DNA of 36,293 bases. Origin: Bacteroidales bacterium. GTDB lineage: Bacteria > Bacteroidota > Bacteroidia > Bacteroidales > UBA1402. Under the pieces are notes generated by a model that had not been told where the DNA came from, ran no database searches, and worked only from the letters and a program-made list of their open reading frames with translations. The stretch lies in NCBI GenBank assembly GCA_028709215.1, contig JAQVXI010000012.1, positions 1 through 36,293 of the forward strand. The letters run 5' to 3'. The translations under genes were made by a program, and so were the position numbers. Below, in pieces: positions 22,124-30,822 of this stretch (its first letter is position 1; each line of letters begins with the position of its first letter).

Positions 22124-22137
22124 TAATATTCATCCGA

Positions 22138-22794
22138 ATGATACCTCAAAAACCAATAGACTACGATCATATACCTGAACCGACTCTTAGACGCCTTCCT
22201 TGGTATTTGGCCTACTTGAAATTGGAGCGTGAGAAAGGTGAGACCAATATATCTTCAACCCAAATTTCCCGTGCCATCAATGTGGGTGCTTCTCAGATAG
22301 CCAAAGATCTTTCGATGATCAATGTTTCCGGAAAAACCCGGGTTGGTTACGATGTAAACGAATTGGTGGATGTACTGGAAGATTTTTTGGGATTCAGTCA
22401 TACCCATAAGGCTTTTCTGTTTGGTGCCGGAAGTTTGGGAGGAGCACTTTTGCACGATAAAGGCTTGTCCCAATATGGTATGGAAATTGTTGCGGGTTTT
22501 GATGTCAACCCCGATCGTGTCTCGATGTCCATCAACGACATTCCCGTCTATCACTTGGATGATTTTGACCAGATGCAATCACAGATGGGTGTTTCCATCG
22601 GTATCTTGACCGTCCCGGTGGACCGTGCACAGGAAGTGGCAGAACGAATGGTAGCCGGTGGAATACGCGCCATTTGGAATTTTACCCCTTTTCGCATCCA
22701 TATGCCCGAGAATATTGTCGTTCAGAATACCTCTATATACGCACATTTGGCGTTAATTTTCAATCGATTGGATCACCAATCTCAAAAAAAATAA
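22138..22794 (+). CDS. rex: Redox-sensing transcriptional repressor Rex
   Basis: 218 residues from ATG 22138. An N-terminal winged helix (ISSTQISRAINVGASQIAKDLSMINVSGKTRVGYDVNELV) is followed by a Rossmann NAD(H) domain with FLFGAGSLGGALLHDKGLSQYGMEIVAGFDVNP (GxGxxG-type loop; Asp at the end of beta-2 selects NAD) and a C-terminal domain-swapped helix (VQNTSIYAHLALIF). Rex senses the NADH/NAD ratio and represses fermentation and respiration genes. An FAH-family gene follows after 5 nt. No clear Rex operator is seen in its own promoter. Confidence 0.95.
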   Translation: MIPQKPIDYDHIPEPTLRRLPWYLAYLKLEREKGETNISSTQISRAINVGASQIAKDLSMINVSGKTRVGYDVNELVDVLEDFLGFSHTHKAFLFGAGSLGGALLHDKGLSQYGMEIVAGFDVNPDRVSMSINDIPVYHLDDFDQMQSQMGVSIGILTVPVDRAQEVAERMVAGGIRAIWNFTPFRIHMPENIVVQNTSIYAHLALIFNRLDHQSQKK

Positions 22795-22799
22795 ATAAC

Positions 22800-23432
22800 G
22801 TGAAGATTTTAGCCGTTGGGATGAATTACCGCGAACACGTTCGTGAATTGAAAAATACAGTTCCTGAGTCTCCGGTGATTTTTATCAAGCCCGATTCAGC
22901 CTATGCAACCGCAACGGATGAAAATCCACCCGCCAATAAACCGTTCTTTTTACCGGATTTCTCCCATGAAATTCACTACGAAACGGAACTCGTCGTGAAG
23001 TTTTGTCGTTTGGGCAGACAAATTGAATCCAAGTTTGCAGCCCGGTATTATGCCGAAGTTACCGTCGGATTGGATTTGACTGCGAGAGATCTGCAACGCC
23101 AATTGCGGTCGGAGGGGAAACCCTGGGAGATAAGCAAGGGTTTTGATCAGTCCGCCATTGTGGGTCGATTTGTGCCTTTGGAATCGCTCGGACCCATTCA
23201 ACAGTTGCATTTTCGCTTGGATTTGAATGGCAAGACCGTACAGACAGCGTGTACCTCCGAGATGATTTTTCCCGTGGACGATGTCGTTGCTTATGCCTCA
23301 CAGTTTTTTACCATAAAAACGGGCGATTTGCTTTTTACCGGGACACCTTCCGGCGTGGGCGCCCTTCAAATTGGTGACCATCTGGAAGCCTATTTAGAAG
23401 GTGAGAAATTGCTGGACCTGCGTATTCGTTGA
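22800..23432 (+). CDS. Fumarylacetoacetate hydrolase (FAH) family protein
   Basis: 210 residues from GTG 22800, reading MKILAVGMNYREHVREL, the family start. Metal-binding residues are visible in the FSHEIHYETELVVKF segment near residue 60-70 (E..E), and in GLDLTARDLQ (D) near 95. Other landmarks are KGFDQSAIVG near 118 and the C-terminal LLFTGTPSGVGALQIGD near 180. Small FAHD1/YcgM-type enzymes hydrolyse acylpyruvates or act on oxaloacetate as tautomerase or decarboxylase; the substrate is not deducible. It lies 5 nt after rex, so it should be co-expressed with the redox sensor. Confidence 0.9.
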   Translation: MKILAVGMNYREHVRELKNTVPESPVIFIKPDSAYATATDENPPANKPFFLPDFSHEIHYETELVVKFCRLGRQIESKFAARYYAEVTVGLDLTARDLQRQLRSEGKPWEISKGFDQSAIVGRFVPLESLGPIQQLHFRLDLNGKTVQTACTSEMIFPVDDVVAYASQFFTIKTGDLLFTGTPSGVGALQIGDHLEAYLEGEKLLDLRIR

Positions 23433-23473
23433 GTAAAACATACGAAACGATCAAAGATTTCGTTTAAACGGAT

Positions 23474-26400
23474 ATGAACCGACAACATCCATACCGCCTG
23501 ATTCCGTATCTTTTGCTGCTTGCCTTGTGTTTTACGACGCGGCTGTCGACGTTGTATGCCTCGACCTCCCGCAATAATCCGCCGATCGATGGTTTTAAGG
23601 CAAGTCCATTACGCTCAACCGGTACATTTTATGCCCAATCCTCCCGATTGTCTACCGGCAAATGGAGGAAAATGCGCATCGATCAATCGGGTTTGTATAA
23701 AATCACTTGGAAGGAACTAAAAGCGATGGGGTTTTCGCCGGAAAACGTACAGGTTTACGGCTATGGAGGAGCCTTGTTGTCAGAAAATTTTCGATTGAAT
23801 GATTACGCTGACGACCTTCCACCCGTCCCCATGTGGCAATATCTCGGCTCGGATGGCGTGTTTAATGCCGGCGACTATCTCGTATTCTATGCTCAGGGTA
23901 CGGTCAGCTGGGTGTACGATGCCACTTTATCGATCTATACGCGCCAGCAGAATCCGTATTCCGATCATGCCTATTATTTCTTGGGAGAGCGTTTGGAGGG
24001 AAGCCTGTTGGCCGATACGCTCGCTGAATCGGGTTCTCCAACGGCTGAAGTGGAGACCTTTACCGAACGGTTTGTTTATGAGAACGATTACGTAAATCTG
24101 GGAGAGTCGGTCGCCGGAAGTGGTACCGGAAGAGAATTGTACGGAGAAGATTTTGTGACCAATCCCATACAGTCGTTTTCTTTTGATTTGGTAAACCCGG
24201 ATACAACACAATATGGGCAGATACAAGTCGATTTTGCGGGTAGAAATTCGGCTTCTCAATCCTGTTTGGTCTATGCAAACGGAACCTCCCTGTATAGCTT
24301 GTATATGGGTTGGATTTCCGAATCCAATCAATATACCTACGCAACGCGTTCCAATCGTACGGGCTCCTTCAAGCCCAACGGCACCTCATTAACCGTCAAG
24401 TTGCAATACAACAGCAGTGGAAGCAAATCCGATCCACGGGCGCATCTCAATTACCTTGTGGTCAATTATCCCAGAAGATTAATAATTGATCAGCAACCCC
24501 TTGAATTCCAGGCACCCAAATCGGTGTCTGCCTCCGCCGTTCTACGCTATTCCATTCGCAATGCAACGGCTCAGACGGTTGTGCTGGATATAACCCAGCC
24601 GCTCCAAACAAAACAGATGTCGGGAACATATGTGGATGGCCGATATCGGTTTACGGCCAGTGGCTCTGTCTTGCGTCGTTTTGTGGCCTTCGATCCCACG
24701 TCGCCCATTCCATCACCCATTTTTGAAGGTGGGGTGCCCAATCAAAATATTCATGGTACCGGTTCGGTTGATATGGTGATACTTTCACCGCAAGCCTTTT
24801 TGACCCAGGCCAATCGTTTGGCCAAGGCGCATCAGGAAGCGGATGGGCTGCGCGTGCTTGTTGTAACGCCGGAGCAGGTTTACAATGAGTTTTCCTCCGG
24901 TACTCCCGATGCAACTGCCTATCGGCGCATGATGAAGTTTTTTTACGATACGGCCCAACAAGAGTCGGACAAACCCGACTATTTGCTGTTGTTTGGTGGA
25001 GGCATTTACGACAATCGAAAATCGACAAGCACGGCAAAAGCCTCTTCAAAAAAGTCCAATCACCTGCTTACGTATCAGTCGTCAGAGAGTCTGGAAGGAA
25101 CGTTGTCGTATGTGACGGATGATTATTTTGGCTTTTTGGACGATACCGAAGGGGCCAATCTGGCGGTCGCCAAAGTGGACATCGGCATCGGTCGCTTTCC
25201 GGTGCATACTTTGGAGCAGGCAACCATTGCGGTGGATAAAACCTTGTCGTACATGGCCAATCGCAAGAAGGGCAATTGGAAAAACAAGGTGTTGTATCTG
25301 GCGGATGATGGGGATAACAATGTACACGTAAGTCAGGCCAATCAGTTGGCGACATCGGTTGAGACCAATCATCCGCAGTTTATGGTGCATCGCATTTTTG
25401 TGGATGCCTATCAAAAAGAGATCTTACCCTCCGGGCCGGTTGTTCCCGGGGCACGTGCACGGTTTTCAGAATTGCTCGAATCGGGTTTGCTGATGTTGAA
25501 CTATACGGGACACGGATCCACGACAGAATGGACGGAAGAAAATCTGTTATTGTCCACGGATATTCCAAAGATGAATCACGTTCACTTGCCTCTTTGGGTG
25601 ACGGCTACCTGTGATTTTACACGATTTGATGCCATCGATTTTTCCGGTGGTGAACAAGTCTTTCTGAATCCCAATGGGGGTGCCATTGCTATGTTGACGG
25701 CAACGCGTATCGTGTATTCGAACGATAATTTTATCTTTAACCGCATTTTTTCGGACAATCTGTTTTCCAAATCCAATGGGGAGCGTCAAACACTGGGAGA
25801 TTTGATGCGCATCACAAAGAATGCCTCCGATTTGAGTGGAAATCGAAACAAGCTAAGTTTTACCTTAATCGGTGACCCGGCCTTGAGATTGTCGTATCCG
25901 GACTATACGGTGCGTGTCACGGCCGTCAATGATCAACCCATTGGAGAACGGATCGATACCTTCTCTGCATTGCAGCGTGTGCGTATTGCCGGTGAGATCT
26001 TAAAAGAAGATGGCACGGTTGCCACCGATTTTAACGGGTTGATTTATCCGACCGTATTGGATGCGACAACGACCGTACAAACACTGGGAAGCGGAGGGCA
26101 GGATGTCTTTCAATACAACGACCAGAGTAAACTCCTGTTTTCAGGAGTCGATCGGGTAATCGATGGTCTTTATTCGTTTGAGTTTGTTGTTCCGTTGGAT
26201 ATGAGTTATTCCTTCAAAAACGGGAAAATTAGTTTTTATGCGGCAGACGATGATCTGGCATACGAGGCTCAGGGTGTCTTTAAGCAATTTGTGTTGGGCG
26301 GAACCTATGCGACGCAGGAGGTTGATGTGGATGGCCCATCCATCCGCTTATTCCTGAATGATACGAGTTTTGTTTCCGGTGGACGTGTCAACCAGACACC

Positions 26401-26983
26401 CACCTTGATTGCTAAGATATCGGACTCCAGCGGACTGAATACGACCGGAAGCGGCATTGGTCACGACCTGGTTTTGGTTGTTGACAACGATCCTAGTCAA
26501 ACCTACGTGCTGAATTCCTATTATACAGCAGATATTCAAAGTTATATGTCCGGTACGGTCCAGTATGTCCTTCCGGAATTGACACCGGGCAAACATACGT
26601 TGTGGTTCCGGGCATGGGATGTTCGAAACAATTCAGGCACGGCCGAGATCGAATGTGTTGTTGAATCCGGGCAGTCGCCTGTTTTACACACGTTGCAGCA
26701 TGCAAATGTAGGTGGAACTGTGCACATGGTCTTTGGACACAACCGTCCGGAGTCTCCGATGACGCTGGATGTAAAACTGTACGATCTCATGGGGCGTTTG
26801 GTGTGGAAGGAGTCTCAGTGGATGCAAACGGGGCAATTGCAAAGCGATGTGCTGGTTTGGCCCGGTACCGATTTATCCGGACGAAGGTTGGCGCCTGGTT
26901 TGTTTATCGTGCGTGTTCAAGTCACAGACTCCAGTGGTGCCTCGTCGGTGATTTCCGAAAAAATAAAACTTTTGGCACAATAA
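23474..26983 (+). CDS. porU: Type IX secretion system sortase PorU
   Basis: 1169 residues. An N-terminal signal sequence (hydrophobic segment LIPYLLLLALCFTTRL) is followed by a long beta-rich region to about residue 430, and a gingipain-like C25 peptidase domain (about 430-800: VDMVILSPQAFLTQANRLAKAH, PDYLLLFGGGIYDNRK, the catalytic His in NYTGHGSTTEW near 680, the catalytic Cys in VTATCDFTRFD near 713). The C-terminus (about 1090-1169: MTLDVKLYDLMGRLVWKE..LAPGLFIVRV) resembles a T9SS CTD. PorU cleaves CTD signals at the cell surface and attaches cargo to A-LPS. porV follows. Confidence 0.95.
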   Translation: MNRQHPYRLIPYLLLLALCFTTRLSTLYASTSRNNPPIDGFKASPLRSTGTFYAQSSRLSTGKWRKMRIDQSGLYKITWKELKAMGFSPENVQVYGYGGALLSENFRLNDYADDLPPVPMWQYLGSDGVFNAGDYLVFYAQGTVSWVYDATLSIYTRQQNPYSDHAYYFLGERLEGSLLADTLAESGSPTAEVETFTERFVYENDYVNLGESVAGSGTGRELYGEDFVTNPIQSFSFDLVNPDTTQYGQIQVDFAGRNSASQSCLVYANGTSLYSLYMGWISESNQYTYATRSNRTGSFKPNGTSLTVKLQYNSSGSKSDPRAHLNYLVVNYPRRLIIDQQPLEFQAPKSVSASAVLRYSIRNATAQTVVLDITQPLQTKQMSGTYVDGRYRFTASGSVLRRFVAFDPTSPIPSPIFEGGVPNQNIHGTGSVDMVILSPQAFLTQANRLAKAHQEADGLRVLVVTPEQVYNEFSSGTPDATAYRRMMKFFYDTAQQESDKPDYLLLFGGGIYDNRKSTSTAKASSKKSNHLLTYQSSESLEGTLSYVTDDYFGFLDDTEGANLAVAKVDIGIGRFPVHTLEQATIAVDKTLSYMANRKKGNWKNKVLYLADDGDNNVHVSQANQLATSVETNHPQFMVHRIFVDAYQKEILPSGPVVPGARARFSELLESGLLMLNYTGHGSTTEWTEENLLLSTDIPKMNHVHLPLWVTATCDFTRFDAIDFSGGEQVFLNPNGGAIAMLTATRIVYSNDNFIFNRIFSDNLFSKSNGERQTLGDLMRITKNASDLSGNRNKLSFTLIGDPALRLSYPDYTVRVTAVNDQPIGERIDTFSALQRVRIAGEILKEDGTVATDFNGLIYPTVLDATTTVQTLGSGGQDVFQYNDQSKLLFSGVDRVIDGLYSFEFVVPLDMSYSFKNGKISFYAADDDLAYEAQGVFKQFVLGGTYATQEVDVDGPSIRLFLNDTSFVSGGRVNQTPTLIAKISDSSGLNTTGSGIGHDLVLVVDNDPSQTYVLNSYYTADIQSYMSGTVQYVLPELTPGKHTLWFRAWDVRNNSGTAEIECVVESGQSPVLHTLQHANVGGTVHMVFGHNRPESPMTLDVKLYDLMGRLVWKESQWMQTGQLQSDVLVWPGTDLSGRRLAPGLFIVRVQVTDSSGASSVISEKIKLLAQ

Positions 26984-27009
26984 TGTGTGCTCGCTTGCGT
27001 TTTGAATTG

Positions 27010-27017
27010 TATGTTTG
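27010..27017 (+). promoter_or_regulatory. -7 element before porV
   Basis: TATGTTTG fits TAnnTTTG. A TGTG lies about 20 bp upstream at the end of porU. It could give porV and ispF separate transcription from porU, with a start about 18 nt before ATG 27041. Confidence 0.5.
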
Positions 27018-27040
27018 CAAAGAAAAAAGAACCATTCTAT

Positions 27041-28168
27041 ATGAAGAAATACATTGTATTGTTGCTCATCGCTGTATTGATCGCTCCTGTTTTGATTGCA
27101 GCCGATACCGATAATCCCAAATACAACCCCATTCAAAGCTCCGTCTATTCGTTGAGCATTTCACCCGATGCGGTAGCGAGTGGGATGGGGGATGCCGGAG
27201 CTGCCACCACTCCGGATGTTTATTCCCAACATTGGAATCCTTCAAAGTATGCCTTTTTGGAAAGCCAAGCCGGTTTTTCCTTATCTTACACACCGTGGTT
27301 GTCTCAATTGGCGTCGGACATCAATTTGATGTCTCTGATGGGCTATTACAAATTGGATGACCAGCAGTCTTTGAGTGGGTCTCTAAGGTATTTTTCGTTG
27401 GGTGAAGTGATCCTTCGTCAAATGATTGGTGATGTCGGGTATACCATTCAACCGTACGAAATGGAGGTTGACCTGGCCTATTCCCGTATGTTGTCCGAAC
27501 GTTTTTCGATGGCGGTATCCCTACGATACATTCGTTCGGATTTAATGAGTGGAGAGGATCCGGCGGGCAATGCGTTTGCTGCGGATATTTCCGGTTATCA
27601 CCGCATTCCGGTTTATTTTGGCAGAGAACGTGGCAATGTGGCTCTGGGATTTAACATCTCCAACATCGGTACAAAAATTTCGTACGACGGAGGCAATATC
27701 AACCATTTTCTTCCGACCAATTTGAAATTGGGCGGTTCGTTGCATTACCCGATGGATGCTTACAATTCGTTTACCTTTGCCATGGATGTCAATAAGTTGC
27801 TGATTCCTACACCGGATTCAACCAGTTTGGATATGTATGGTCAGTCCATCTCTCCGATTCAAGGTATTTTTCAATCGTTTTCGGATGCACCGAGAGGCTT
27901 TGAAGAGGAGTTGGAAGAAATCTACGGTTCTATTGGCGTGGAGTATGTTTACAATCAACAGTTTTTCCTTCGCTCCGGATATTATTACGAGCATTTGAAT
28001 AAAGGGAATCGTTCGTTCTTTACGTTTGGTGCCGGTTTCAAAATGAGTATGTTCCGCTTGGATGCGTCGTATTTGGTCTCTCAGCACCAATCGAATCCCC
28101 TGGATGGAACGCTTCGTTTTTCACTGGCCTTTGATATGGAGGGCATTCGTCAACTGACCGGAAGATGA
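27041..28168 (+). CDS. porV: Type IX secretion system outer-membrane shuttle PorV (LptO)
   Basis: 375 residues from ATG 27041, which begins a clear signal peptide (MKKYIVLLLIAVLIAPVLIAAD); a longer reading frame upstream lacks this logic. The mature protein is a FadL-like 14-strand barrel of the PorV family, with the opening NPIQSSVYSLSISPDAVASGMGDAGAATTPDVYSQHWNPSKYAF as diagnostic. PorV accepts cargo from the SprA translocon and delivers it to PorU on the cell surface. Gene order porU-porV-ispF is the one known from Porphyromonas. Its stop overlaps the start of ispF. Confidence 0.94.
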   Translation: MKKYIVLLLIAVLIAPVLIAADTDNPKYNPIQSSVYSLSISPDAVASGMGDAGAATTPDVYSQHWNPSKYAFLESQAGFSLSYTPWLSQLASDINLMSLMGYYKLDDQQSLSGSLRYFSLGEVILRQMIGDVGYTIQPYEMEVDLAYSRMLSERFSMAVSLRYIRSDLMSGEDPAGNAFAADISGYHRIPVYFGRERGNVALGFNISNIGTKISYDGGNINHFLPTNLKLGGSLHYPMDAYNSFTFAMDVNKLLIPTPDSTSLDMYGQSISPIQGIFQSFSDAPRGFEEELEEIYGSIGVEYVYNQQFFLRSGYYYEHLNKGNRSFFTFGAGFKMSMFRLDASYLVSQHQSNPLDGTLRFSLAFDMEGIRQLTGR

Positions 28169-28644
28169 TGGATATTCGCGTAGGATACGGGTACGATGTA
28201 CACGCTTTGGTGGAAAACCGAAGTTTGTGGATGGGAGGAGTATTGATTCCCTACGAGAGGGGTCTTGCCGGTCATTCCGACGCCGATGTCCTGATACATG
28301 CCATTTGTGATGCTTTGTTGGGTGCCGCCGGTTTGAGGGATATAGGCTTTCATTTTCCGGATACCGATGCCTCGTTTAAGGATGTAGATAGTAAACTGCT
28401 ACTCAGACAAGTACGTGCGCTTTTGAATGAAAAAGGCTGGCGTATTGGCAATGTTGATGCCACCATTGCTGCGGAGAAGCCCAAGTTTAATCCGCATATT
28501 CCAGCGATGCAGGCTTGTCTGGCCCCACTCTTGGGCGTAGAAGCGGACGCTGTTTCAATTAAGGCGACGACCAGTGAAAAACTTGGGTTTGTTGGGAGAA
28601 AGGAAGGCATATCTGCTGCTGCAGTAGTGCTGATATCGCGCTAA
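28165..28644 (+). CDS. ispF: 2-C-methyl-D-erythritol 2,4-cyclodiphosphate synthase IspF
   Basis: 159 residues; two adjacent ATGs (28165, 28168), the second giving the family start MDIRVGYGYDVHAL. The zinc ligands are seen in GYDVH (Asp/His) and in LAGHSDADVLIHAICDALLGAAGL; the substrate region is DIGFHFPDTD near residue 58; the C-terminal KATTSEKLGFVGRKEGI is typical. It cyclises CDP-ME-2-phosphate in the MEP isoprenoid pathway. The start overlaps the porV stop. ispD, another step of the same pathway, lies 1.5 kb downstream beyond xseAB. Confidence 0.96.
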   Translation: MMDIRVGYGYDVHALVENRSLWMGGVLIPYERGLAGHSDADVLIHAICDALLGAAGLRDIGFHFPDTDASFKDVDSKLLLRQVRALLNEKGWRIGNVDATIAAEKPKFNPHIPAMQACLAPLLGVEADAVSIKATTSEKLGFVGRKEGISAAAVVLISR

Positions 28645-28685
28645 TTGTTTATCTTTGTCTAAACAATACATATATGTTTAGACAA
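28644..28685. repeat. Two interlocked inverted repeats in the ispF-xseA gap
   Basis: TTGTCTAAACA (28655-28665) and TGTTTAGACAA (28675-28685) form a perfect 11-bp inverted repeat with a 9-bp spacer. The same left arm also pairs with an upstream copy: ATTGTTTA (28644-28651) and TAAACAAT (28660-28667), a perfect 8-bp repeat with an 8-bp spacer. The two pairings are mutually exclusive as RNA. A -7 element (TATCTTTG, 28650-28657) lies inside. The end is 7 nt before the xseA ATG. There is no T run, so this is not an ordinary terminator. Confidence 0.8.
28650..28657 (+). promoter_or_regulatory. -7 element of the xseA operon
   Basis: TATCTTTG fits TAnnTTTG. No TTTG is seen at the -33 position. The element overlaps the inverted repeats, so a bound regulator there would control xseA-xseB-ispD-recG. 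Confidence 0.5.
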
Positions 28686-28692
28686 TCCGATA

Positions 28693-29946
28693 ATGAAGGG
28701 ACAACTCACACTATTAGAGCTTAATAAAACCATTCGAAAAGGGCTAAAATCGCTTTTCCCGTCTACGATTTGGGTGCAGGCGGAAATTAGTGAATGCAAG
28801 CAGCATTTTTCCGGACATTGTTATTTGGAGCTGATTCAAAAAACACCCTCCGATGCGTCCATCTGTGCGCGTTCCAAGGCAACCATTTGGGCGGGTCAGT
28901 GGCGCAAGATTGCTCCGCATTTTGAACACGAGACCGGACAAAAACTTCAGCCCGGACTCCAGGTCTTGCTGGAGGTTTCCGTGGAATTTCACGAGCAATA
29001 CGGGATGAATCTAGTGGTTCATGCGATTGATCCTGCATTTACATTGGGGGATCAGGCGATTAAAAGACAACAAACCATTCGACGTTTGGAGGCGGATGGT
29101 GTCTTTACTCAAAATAAGACGCTTCCCGAACCTATTTTACCGCAGCGCATCGCAATCATATCTTCTCCACAGGCGGCGGGGCTTCAGGATTTTATGCATC
29201 AGATCGCCAATAACCCCTATGGTTTTGTCGTCTACACGGCTTTATTTTCTGCTTCCATGCAGGGGGCTCAATCCAGTGCGTCGGTGATACAGGCGCTGGA
29301 ACGAATTGCCGAATCCAATGTCGACTTTGACTGGGTTGTCATTATTCGGGGAGGGGGTGCAAGCATCGATCTTACCAGCTTTGATTCGTATGAGTTGTGT
29401 TACTATTGCACTCAGTTTCCCGTTCCCATTTTGGCTGGGCTGGGACACGAGAAAGATGTTTCGGTCTTGGACTTGGTGGCGCATACTTCGGTCAAAACAC
29501 CAACGGCTGCTGCTGCGTATGTTTTGCATGCGTTGATGTTGCAGTCTGACCGGATGGAAACTGCGATGGAGCGATTGTCTGTGGTTTCTGAGCGTATTCT
29601 TTCCAGACAGACGGAGCGTGTGACGCAGGCAAGAATGCGGTTGACTCAGATTGGAAATCAGCGTTTTGTTCAGGAATTTAATCGAATGGAACGAAGTTTA
29701 TCCCGATTGGAATTGGCTGCTCAGTCAAGTATCCTTCGAACAAAGCATCGCATTGAAATGCACGAACAAACACTGAAGGGCTACGATCCGATTACCTTGT
29801 TAAAACGCGGTTTTTCCGTAACTTTGTATAAAGGACGTTCCGTGCGGTCTGTGGCGGAGCTCCCGTTGGGGGCTCCTATTAAAACCCGTTTGGCAGATGG
29901 GGAGGTGGAGAGTATTGTCGAAAAATATACGAATGATGGAAAATAA
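28693..29946 (+). CDS. xseA: Exodeoxyribonuclease VII large subunit
   Basis: 417 residues. An N-terminal OB-fold (about 1-100: LTLLELNKTIRKGLKSLFPSTIWVQAEISECKQHFSGHCYLEL) for single-stranded DNA is followed by the catalytic domain with PQRIAIISSPQAAGLQDFMHQI near residue 155, DWVVIIRGGGASIDLTSFDSYEL near 220 (the GGGS/D signature), FPVPILAGLGHEKDVSVLDLVAH near 245, and VKTPTAAAAYVL near 268. A helical C-terminal part binds XseB. Degrades single-stranded DNA in repair. It overlaps xseB by 11 nt. Confidence 0.95.
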   Translation: MKGQLTLLELNKTIRKGLKSLFPSTIWVQAEISECKQHFSGHCYLELIQKTPSDASICARSKATIWAGQWRKIAPHFEHETGQKLQPGLQVLLEVSVEFHEQYGMNLVVHAIDPAFTLGDQAIKRQQTIRRLEADGVFTQNKTLPEPILPQRIAIISSPQAAGLQDFMHQIANNPYGFVVYTALFSASMQGAQSSASVIQALERIAESNVDFDWVVIIRGGGASIDLTSFDSYELCYYCTQFPVPILAGLGHEKDVSVLDLVAHTSVKTPTAAAAYVLHALMLQSDRMETAMERLSVVSERILSRQTERVTQARMRLTQIGNQRFVQEFNRMERSLSRLELAAQSSILRTKHRIEMHEQTLKGYDPITLLKRGFSVTLYKGRSVRSVAELPLGAPIKTRLADGEVESIVEKYTNDGK

Positions 29947-30139
29947 CACGATGCGTTATAAAGACGCAATGGAAGAAGTAGAGCAGATCCTGAGCCGGTT
30001 GGAACAAGGAAGATTGGATGTGGATGAGATGGCTGCACACGTGAAGCGTGCGGTTGATTTGCTGCAAGCGTGCCGGGTGCGTTTGACGGAGGCAGATGTT
30101 GCCGTAAAGAAAATATTTGAGGATCTTCAAACGAATTGA
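29936..30139 (+). CDS. xseB: Exodeoxyribonuclease VII small subunit
   Basis: 67 residues from ATG 29936; ATG 29933 or 29951 are alternatives, the last giving MRYKDAMEEVEQIL. The family pattern is clear: an alpha-helical hairpin YKDAMEEVEQILSRLEQGRLDVDEMAAHVKRAVDLLQACRVRLTEAD, matching the usual Y..A...LE.I...LE.G...L.E....(Y/V)..G..L...C...L..AE. Several copies wrap the XseA C-terminal helix. It overlaps the end of xseA, a stoichiometric coupling common for this pair. Confidence 0.93.
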   Translation: MENNTMRYKDAMEEVEQILSRLEQGRLDVDEMAAHVKRAVDLLQACRVRLTEADVAVKKIFEDLQTN

Positions 30140-30143
30140 TGGC

Positions 30144-30818
30144 ATGGAGCCTAAGGCAGTCATACTTGTAGCCGGCGGAAAGGGCCTTCGAATGGGAGCG
30201 GATTGTCCCAAACAATTTTTGGAATTGTCGGGTAAGCCGGTATTGATGCATAGTATGGAGGCATTTCATCAAGCCGATCCAAACATGCCCATCGTATTGG
30301 TTTTACCGGTTGAGCATCAGGCTTTCTGGCAGGATTTGTGTAATAAATATGCATTTCGTGTGCCGCATGTGGTTGCAAATGGCGGTGTGAATCGATTTGA
30401 GTCGGTGCGCAACGGTCTGAAATGGATTCAGGATGCAGCGTTTGTCGCTGTACACGATGGGGTGCGTCCACTGGTCTCGAAGGCGTTGATTGATCGTTGT
30501 TTTGACGAAGCGTTTCGCTATGGAGCGGTGGTTCCTTGGATTCCCGTTCAGGAGAGTTTGCGTTTTTTGAATGAGACGTCCTGCATGGCGGTAGACAGGG
30601 AGCGGTACAGAGTGGTGCAAACGCCTCAGGTTTTTCGCACAGATTGGCTTCGTGAGGCGTATAGCCAAGCCTACGAGTCGTGTTTTACCGATGATGCTTC
30701 TGTTGTTGAACGCATCGGTTACACCGTTCATGGAGTGGAAGGCGACATACAGAACATAAAAATCACCAGGCCGGTTGATCTGGTGCTTGCTGCGTATTAT
30801 TTGAAGCAAAAACGGTAA
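30144..30818 (+). CDS. ispD: 2-C-methyl-D-erythritol 4-phosphate cytidylyltransferase IspD
   Basis: 224 residues from ATG 30144, 4 nt after xseB. The start MEPKAVILVAGGKGLRMGADCPKQFLELSGKPVLMHSMEAF carries the glycine-rich nucleotide loop with G-x-R/K and the PKQ motif; VANGGVNRFESVRNGL near residue 75 and FVAVHDGVRPLV near 105 (metal-binding D), and VQTPQVFRTDWLREAY near 155 complete the family. Makes CDP-ME from MEP and CTP. It sits 4 nt before recG, in the same transcription unit as DNA-repair genes. Confidence 0.95.
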   Translation: MEPKAVILVAGGKGLRMGADCPKQFLELSGKPVLMHSMEAFHQADPNMPIVLVLPVEHQAFWQDLCNKYAFRVPHVVANGGVNRFESVRNGLKWIQDAAFVAVHDGVRPLVSKALIDRCFDEAFRYGAVVPWIPVQESLRFLNETSCMAVDRERYRVVQTPQVFRTDWLREAYSQAYESCFTDDASVVERIGYTVHGVEGDIQNIKITRPVDLVLAAYYLKQKR

Positions 30819-30822
30819 GTCT

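Noticed and set aside
7859-22126. Shared 13-mer TTTGTACAAATAA in the leu leader (7859-7871) and rex promoter (22114-22126), considered as a Rex operator
   Set aside because: It does not match the known TTGTG/TTGTTAA-N4-type Rex sites, and in the rex gap it is explained by overlapping divergent promoter elements. A few 13-mer repeats are expected by chance in 36 kb.
23445-23465. AAACGA/TCGTTT stem-loop before porU
   Set aside because: Six AT-rich pairs with a 9-nt loop and no T tract; too weak to call a terminator or regulatory element.
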